Below, in pieces: positions 5,287-8,286 of a DNA stretch of 8,286 nucleotides. This stretch comes from an uncultured Oscillibacter sp. (GTDB lineage Bacteria > Bacillota > Clostridia > Oscillospirales > Oscillospiraceae): NCBI GenBank assembly GCA_910579435.1, contig CAJTVF010000079.1, positions 1 through 8,286 of the forward strand, given 5' to 3'. The position numbers and the translations under genes are program-made. Within the stretch, counting starts at the first letter, position 1, and every line of letters starts with the position of its first letter. The notes beneath the pieces were generated by a model. The model was not told the origin of the DNA and searched no databases. It saw only the letters and a list, made by a program, of their open reading frames with translations.

Positions 5287-5315
5287 TTGTGATATTTTAT
5301 TGAATATATTACAAT
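5287..5315 (+). promoter_or_regulatory. Sigma-A-type promoter of yaaA
   Basis: TTGTGA (5287-5292, 4 of 6) and TACAAT (5310-5315, 5 of 6) are separated by exactly 17 bases in AT-rich DNA. Transcription would start near 5322, about 25 bases before the yaaA start, just ahead of the AAAGGAG ribosome binding site. I see no convincing PerR palindrome over it. Confidence 0.6.
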
Positions 5316-5346
5316 TCCTCGTGAGAAAAGGAGCGCTGATCGAACC

Positions 5347-6090
5347 ATGCGCATCATCATCGCCCCCGCCAAAAAAATGGTGCTGGACACGGACAGCTTC
5401 CCGGTGGAGGGCCTGCCTGCTTTTCTGGAGAGGACGGAGCGTCTGAAAACCGCCTTGCAGGGGATGTCTCCCAAGGAACTACAGGCCCTTTGGAAGTGCA
5501 GCGATGCCATCGCCAAGCTGAATGCAGAGCGCCTGGCCCACATGGACCTGCGCCGCCGCCTCACCCCCGCCATCCTGGCCTATGAGGGCATCCAGTACCG
5601 CTACATGGCTCCTGGGGTGATGGAGGCGGCACAGCTGGACTACCTTCGGGAGCATCTGCGGATCCTGTCGGGCTTCTACGGCCTGCTTCGGCCCTTCGAC
5701 GGAGTAACGCCCTACCGGCTGGAGATGCAGGCGAAGCTGCCGGCAGACGGCTTCCGGGACTTGTACGAATTCTGGGGCGGCAGCCTGGCGCAGAAGCTGG
5801 CCGGCGAGACTGGGCTCGTGCTGAATCTGGCCTCCAAAGAGTACAGCAGGGCCGTGGAGCCCTACTTGTCCAAGAGCGTCCGCTTCGTTACCTGTATCTT
5901 TGGCGAATGGAAAAACGGCAAGGTCACCGAAAGCGGCGCCAAATGCAAAATGGCCCGGGGGCAGATGGTGCGCTGGCTGGCGGAGCATCAGATCACCGGG
6001 CGGGCAGAGATCCGGGCCTTCGACCAGTTGGGATACCGATTCCATCCGGAGCTGTCCGCAGAGGAGTGCGATGTATTCCTCAAGGCCTAG
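5347..6090 (+). CDS. yaaA: Peroxide stress protein YaaA (UPF0246/DUF328)
   Basis: The 247-residue protein is close to the family's usual 240-260. Recognised blocks in order are: MRIIIAPAKKM at the N-terminus; AYEGIQYRYM (78-87); GFYGLLRPFDGV (109-120) followed directly by TPYRLEM (121-127); NLASKEYSRAV (160-170); and a C-terminal FDQLGYRFHPELS segment. In Escherichia coli, YaaA lowers intracellular free iron during hydrogen peroxide stress and so limits Fenton damage to DNA, and DNA-binding activity has been reported. That function is transferred by family. The start at 5347 fits the conserved N-terminus; AAAGGAG near 5327-5333 is 13 bases away, which is long but usable. The gene is divergent from exoA, pairing a damage-limiting protein with a DNA repair enzyme. 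No strong terminator follows; only a 6-bp stem overlaps the stop codon (6082-6100). Confidence 0.95.
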   Translation: MRIIIAPAKKMVLDTDSFPVEGLPAFLERTERLKTALQGMSPKELQALWKCSDAIAKLNAERLAHMDLRRRLTPAILAYEGIQYRYMAPGVMEAAQLDYLREHLRILSGFYGLLRPFDGVTPYRLEMQAKLPADGFRDLYEFWGGSLAQKLAGETGLVLNLASKEYSRAVEPYLSKSVRFVTCIFGEWKNGKVTESGAKCKMARGQMVRWLAEHQITGRAEIRAFDQLGYRFHPELSAEECDVFLKA

Positions 6091-6136
6091 AGCCGGCCTT
6101 CCCGCAGGTCAAGAAAAAATTACCGCCAAAAAAACA

Positions 6137-6165
6137 GCATACTCCCTCCTTTTCGAGTTAAACTA
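6137..6165 (+). promoter_or_regulatory. Candidate sigma-G (forespore) promoter of the SASP gene
   Basis: GCATA (6137-6141) fits the sigma-G -35 pattern. After 17 bases, TAAACTA (6159-6165) partly fits the -10 pattern (cATnnTA), keeping the central A and the final TA. SASP genes are classic sigma-G targets, so the position is reasonable. The -10 match is imperfect. The leader would be about 50 bases. Confidence 0.45.
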
Positions 6166-6224
6166 TGCTCGCGATACCCAAGTGACCGCAAACGCATGAT
6201 TTGATGAAAAGGAGAGATTCAATT

Positions 6225-6422
6225 ATGTCTAGCAAGAACACCAACAAGCTCAACGTCCCCGAGGCCCGCAGCGCTATGGACAAGTTCAAGATGGAGGCCG
6301 CCTCCGAGGTCGGCGTCAACCTGAAGGAAGGCTACAACGGCGACCTGACCAGCCGCGAGGCCGGTTCTGTGGGCGGCCAGATGGTCAAGAAGATGATCGA
6401 ATCCTACGAGAAGAACCTGTAA
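6225..6422 (+). CDS. Alpha/beta-type small acid-soluble spore protein
   Basis: The 65-residue protein carries both conserved SASP regions. The first is ARSAMDKFKMEAASEVGV (14-31), which includes the glutamate-rich site (around 24-30) where the germination protease GPR cuts. The second is the DNA-binding region LTSREAGSVGGQMVKKMIE (41-59). These proteins coat forespore DNA, shift it toward an A-like form, protect it from UV and peroxide, and serve as an amino acid store at germination. ATG 6225 is chosen because AAAAGGAG (6207-6214) is well placed; upstream in-frame ATGs at 6201 and 6204 would put the ribosome binding site inside the gene. It is monocistronic, with a candidate sigma-G promoter before it and a strong terminator after it. 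Which paralogue it is cannot be told from sequence alone. Confidence 0.95.
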   Translation: MSSKNTNKLNVPEARSAMDKFKMEAASEVGVNLKEGYNGDLTSREAGSVGGQMVKKMIESYEKNL

Positions 6423-6440
6423 CTTCCCGCTGGAGCAAAT

Positions 6441-6471
6441 GGGGGAGAGGCAATTGCCTCTCCCCCGTTTT
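6441..6471 (+). terminator. Strong rho-independent terminator of the SASP gene
   Basis: GGGGGAGAGGC (6441-6451) pairs perfectly with 6456-6466 around an AATT loop, followed by GTTTTT. On the minus strand it lies 14 bases past the dpaB stop, but only ATTTG follows it there, so it would be a poor terminator for the dipicolinate operon. Confidence 0.9.
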
Positions 6472-6479
6472 TCATCCTC

Positions 6480-7055
6480 TCACCGCAGCAAAATCGGCTG
6501 GATCTGCTCCCCCCGGAGGGCGGCATCCACCGTCTCCGGCAGCTTCGCAAAATCCGCCACCAGAGAGCTGGGCTTTTTCTCCGCGTTGTCCTGCCCGAAG
6601 GGCACGAAGAAATAATTCCGCCGGACCAGCAGCTCGCCGATGTTCTTCGCCCCCGCCGCCAGGCCGTCGTTGCTGGACACCGCCAGCACCACCGGCCGGC
6701 CGTTCCGCAGATGGGACTTGGCCGCCATGGTCACCGACGTGTCCGCGATGCCCGCCGCCAGCTTGGCGATGGTATTCCCCGTGGCTGGGGCGATCACCAG
6801 TACATCCAGCAATCCCTTGGGCCCAATGGGCTCCACCGACGGGATATCCAGCAGGACGTCGTTTCCCGTCAGGTCCTCCAGCCGCTCCAGCAGGTCCTCC
6901 GACCTGCCGAAGCGGGTATCCGTAAAGGCGGAAATCTCCGAAACAATGGGGATCACCGTCTCGTAGATCCCCGTCAGCGCCTCCAGGGCCTTCAGCACCT
7001 TCTCATGGGTGCAGAAGGAACCGCAGACCGCGAAACCGACCCGTTCCTTGCGCAT
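6480..7055 (-). CDS. dpaB: Dipicolinate synthase subunit B (SpoVFB)
   Basis: This 191-residue flavoprotein-family subunit works with DpaA to convert dihydrodipicolinate-pathway intermediate to dipicolinic acid in the mother cell. The product is then loaded into the spore core as its calcium chelate. Visible blocks are GFAVCGSFCTHEKV (7-20), DTRFG (46-50), PIGPK (76-80), VIAPATGNTIAKLA (87-100), AAKSHLRNGRPVVLAVSSND (111-130) and YFFVPFGQDN (148-157). They closely follow Bacillus subtilis SpoVFB as I remember it. I chose ATG (complement of 7053-7055) because GAGGTGA sits just upstream, overlapping the dpaA stop region. The GTG at 7064 would add three residues but leaves that ribosome binding site inside the gene. 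The gap to dpaA is 10 bases, so the two form one operon. Confidence 0.95.
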   Translation of the reverse strand: MRKERVGFAVCGSFCTHEKVLKALEALTGIYETVIPIVSEISAFTDTRFGRSEDLLERLEDLTGNDVLLDIPSVEPIGPKGLLDVLVIAPATGNTIAKLAAGIADTSVTMAAKSHLRNGRPVVLAVSSNDGLAAGAKNIGELLVRRNYFFVPFGQDNAEKKPSSLVADFAKLPETVDAALRGEQIQPILLR

Positions 7056-7065
7056 ACAGGTCACC

Positions 7066-7896
7066 TCATTCTTCCAATAAGATGTAATACACCGCGTCCC
7101 GGATGGCCGCCGCCGCAGACCGGGGCGACAGCCGCCCCGGCAGGGAGCGGGCCCAGAGCACCTCCGGGCCGCCCTCCGCCGCCTCGATGCCCCGGACAGA
7201 GGCCAGGTCCATCAACAGGCAGTCCGGCCGCAGCTGGGCCAGAAGCGGCCCGCCCAGGACGGGGGAGGGAATCGTGTTGAACACCGCGCCGAAGGCGCTC
7301 AGGCGGCCGTCCAGCTTCCCGGTCTCCAGGGCGGCGTAGCCGTAAGCCCGGATCCAGGCCAGGTCCTCCGGCCGTCTAGCCGTAGCCGTGACCCTGGCCC
7401 CCAGGCCGTGGAGGCGGCAGCTCAGCAGCTTCCCGATGCGGCCGAAGCCCAGCACCAGGCATTCCTGTCCCAAAAGGGTCCGGTCCAGGCGCTCCATGGC
7501 GGTCTGGACGGCCCCCTCCGCCGTGGCGGCAGCGTTGGCCACCGCCAGCTCTTCCCGGAGAAAGTAATCCTCCACCGTCAGGCCCAGGGCCTCCGCCTCC
7601 CGGCGCTGCTGAGGCCGCACCTGGCCCGCCAGAATCCGCTGCCGGGGCCGGAGGCGGCGGAACAGGTCCGCCGTGGACACCGCCCCCTCCTCGCAGTTCA
7701 GCACGCCGTCGCCCTTGCACAGCGGCAGGGGCAGGATCACCACGCCGGCAGAGGCGGCATGGTCCAGCGTCTCCGCCCCCACGGGCTTCCAGCGGTCCAG
7801 GCCATAAGTACGGACGGAATGGCCGTCCCCGGCCAGAAGCCGGGCCAGCTCCGCCTGGCGGCGGTCCCCGCCGATGACGCCAAAGGTTTTGTTCAT
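7066..7896 (-). CDS. dpaA: Dipicolinate synthase subunit A (SpoVFA)
   Basis: This 276-residue NAD(P)-binding subunit of dipicolinate synthase acts in the mother cell late in sporulation. The N-terminal domain starts with a Rossmann-like GVIGGDRRQAELARLL (6-21). The second dinucleotide-binding motif is LVLGFGRIGKLL (147-158), preceded by the family's NAAATAEGA segment (121-129). DLASVRGIE and a C-terminal AAAAIRDAVYYILLEE helix close the protein. Length is slightly below the roughly 295 residues typical of Bacillus homologues. The ATG at 7896 has GGGGGAG (complement of 7904-7910) at good spacing. It is the first gene of dpaA-dpaB. A sigma-K-like promoter lies immediately upstream at 7917-7945, which fits the known mother-cell control of this operon. 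Presence of dpaA/dpaB is notable, since some clostridia lack them and use an electron-transfer flavoprotein instead. Confidence 0.95.
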   Translation of the reverse strand: MNKTFGVIGGDRRQAELARLLAGDGHSVRTYGLDRWKPVGAETLDHAASAGVVILPLPLCKGDGVLNCEEGAVSTADLFRRLRPRQRILAGQVRPQQRREAEALGLTVEDYFLREELAVANAAATAEGAVQTAMERLDRTLLGQECLVLGFGRIGKLLSCRLHGLGARVTATARRPEDLAWIRAYGYAALETGKLDGRLSAFGAVFNTIPSPVLGGPLLAQLRPDCLLMDLASVRGIEAAEGGPEVLWARSLPGRLSPRSAAAAIRDAVYYILLEE

Positions 7897-7916
7897 CTCA
7901 ACACTCCCCCTCGCTC

Positions 7917-7945
7917 CATGGTATGGCCGGGGACGGGAATGGGTG
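7917..7945 (-). promoter_or_regulatory. Candidate sigma-K (mother-cell) promoter of dpaA-dpaB
   Basis: On the minus strand, CACC (complement of 7942-7945) fits the sigma-K -35 pattern mACm. After exactly 16 bases, CATACCATG (complement of 7917-7925) fits the -10 pattern CATAnnnTA with only the last base different. The predicted start would fall near 7910, leaving a very short leader that begins around the ribosome binding site. The site is therefore good by pattern but tight by position. Confidence 0.5.
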
Positions 7946-8013
7946 ATTCAGCCCGGCAAAAAGCATTTTGAACCGCTCCCCGTCAAGAGGACAGGGAAAA
8001 AATATAAAGTTTT

Positions 8014-8112
8014 TTACACAGCCCGGGATGCCTGCCGGGCTGTGGCAACCGAAGATTTGGGTCTGGTTGCCAATGCTGGCGGATTCCTGTTGCTCTGTTT
8101 GATTGTGGGCAT
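8014..8112 (-). CDS. Possible small gene, 32-residue basic peptide
   Basis: ATG (complement of 8110-8112) follows AAGGAGGG (complement of 8117-8124) at about 5 bases spacing, one of the best ribosome binding sites in the window. The frame runs 32 codons to TAA at 8014-8016. The peptide is hydrophilic and strongly basic with no acidic residue (MPTIKQSNRNPP at the start, TARQASRAV at the end), rich in Arg/Lys, Ser, Ala and Pro. It has no membrane segment and no family I recognise. The frame is also open upstream to 8262, but the ribosome binding site decides the start. A sigma-A-like promoter lies upstream at 8219-8247. The gene is co-oriented with dpaA, 117 bases before it. Inverted repeats (8017-8026 with 8035-8044, and 8043-8050 with 8065-8072) fall inside the frame, so a regulatory leader RNA or leader peptide is an alternative. 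Confidence 0.45.
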   Translation of the reverse strand: MPTIKQSNRNPPALATRPKSSVATARQASRAV

Positions 8113-8218
8113 TCTACCCTCCTTGCGCCGCCCTGCGCTTTTGTTATCCTCTGTTTTGGGTCTAAAACAGAACGGACACCACAAAACCCGCATTTTTTGG
8201 GGCTTTCTGTGTTTCCGT

Positions 8219-8247
8219 TCTATAATAACACAAACATCGCTTGACAA
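8219..8247 (-). promoter_or_regulatory. Sigma-A-type promoter reading toward the small gene and dpaA
   Basis: On the minus strand, TTGTCA (complement of 8242-8247, 5 of 6) and TATAGA (complement of 8219-8224, 4 of 6) are separated by 17 bases. The start would be near 8212, giving a leader of about 100 bases before the ATG at 8112. The palindrome at 8245-8264 overlaps its -35 box. Confidence 0.45.
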
Positions 8248-8264
8248 TGGTAAACACACCATTG
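8245..8264. promoter_or_regulatory. Palindromic operator candidate at the window's right edge
   Basis: CAATGGT (8245-8251) and its exact complement ACCATTG (8258-8264) flank six bases, giving the 20-bp dyad typical of dimeric repressor sites. It overlaps the -35 box of the minus-strand promoter (8242-8247) and a plus-strand TTGACA (8241-8246). A G-rich ribosome-binding-like sequence at 8275-8280 suggests a plus-strand gene starting just past the window, so the dyad may govern a divergent pair. The regulator is unknown. Confidence 0.4.
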
Positions 8265-8286
8265 AATAGGGCGCTGGGGGTAAGAA

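Noticed and set aside
5296..5312. PerR/Fur-like box in the yaaA promoter
   Set aside because: The AT-rich stretch matches the palindromic consensus at only about half of the positions, no better than expected for such DNA.
5479..6045. Minus-strand open frame of 188 codons opposite yaaA
   Set aside because: It is an antisense shadow; yaaA carries all family motifs and has promoter and start signals.
7062..7064. GTG start for dpaB three codons upstream
   Set aside because: The GAGGTGA ribosome binding site overlaps this codon and is correctly spaced for the ATG at 7055.
8017..8044. 10-bp hairpin taken at first as a terminator
   Set aside because: Neither strand has a U-tract after the stem; the T-run lies on the wrong side on the plus strand and reads as A on the minus strand.
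8197..8226. Plus-strand promoter with TATAAT at 8221-8226
   Set aside because: The -10 is perfect but the -35 (TTGGGG, 18-base spacing) matches only 3 of 6, and it overlaps the better minus-strand promoter. It could still serve a gene beyond the right edge.
7874..8269. Plus-strand 131-codon frame with a membrane-like segment (GFLLLCLIVGILP)
   Set aside because: It begins inside dpaA antisense, lacks a ribosome binding site and runs through several hairpins. The hydrophobic stretch is the complement of the small minus-strand gene's start region.

Overview
The window looks like chromosomal DNA of a GC-rich, anaerobic, endospore-forming Clostridium-class bacterium, most likely Oscillospiraceae or a close relative. 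The grounds are a small acid-soluble spore protein, both dipicolinate synthase subunits, a regulator tied to [FeFe]-hydrogenase, AGGAGG-type ribosome binding sites and strongly GC-biased third codon positions. The family placement is inference from gene content and codon use.

Left part (1-3304, plus strand). A short non-coding stretch ends in a strong intrinsic terminator (109-144). It is followed by two nested miniature transposon-like fold-backs (146-469, with 161-321 inside it). The outer element ends right at the ribosome binding site of a TM1266-type hydrogenase-system regulator (490-744). Downstream lies a compact ABC importer: lipoprotein (845-1909), permease (1902-2654) and ATPase (2654-3217). 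The importer genes overlap one another, which suggests translational coupling. Two tandem terminators (3218-3247 and 3270-3304) close the unit.

Middle part (3305-4338). This is a patchy, accessory-looking stretch. It holds one unrecognised 106-residue gene (3342-3662), a structured intergenic segment, the decayed 3' end of an IS30-family transposase with an in-frame stop (3834-4058), and a terminator hairpin usable in both directions (4156-4193).

Housekeeping pair (4339-6090). exoA (minus) and yaaA (plus) diverge from a 249-bp spacer in which a plausible promoter for each can be read. Their products are an AP endonuclease/exonuclease III and a peroxide-stress protein, so both fit protection against oxidative DNA damage.

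Spore block (6137-8286). An alpha/beta-type SASP gene (6225-6422, plus) has a candidate sigma-G promoter and a strong terminator. Convergent to it is the dipicolinate synthase operon dpaA-dpaB (7896 to 6480, minus), with a good sigma-K-like promoter match. DNA coating by SASP and dipicolinate synthesis both give the spore core its resistance. Upstream of dpaA, on the same strand, is a 32-codon open frame with a near-perfect ribosome binding site, a sigma-A-like promoter and a palindromic operator candidate. This possible small gene is the most interesting coding candidate that a length cut-off would miss.

No CRISPR array, tRNA, rRNA, defence system or intact mobile element was found.
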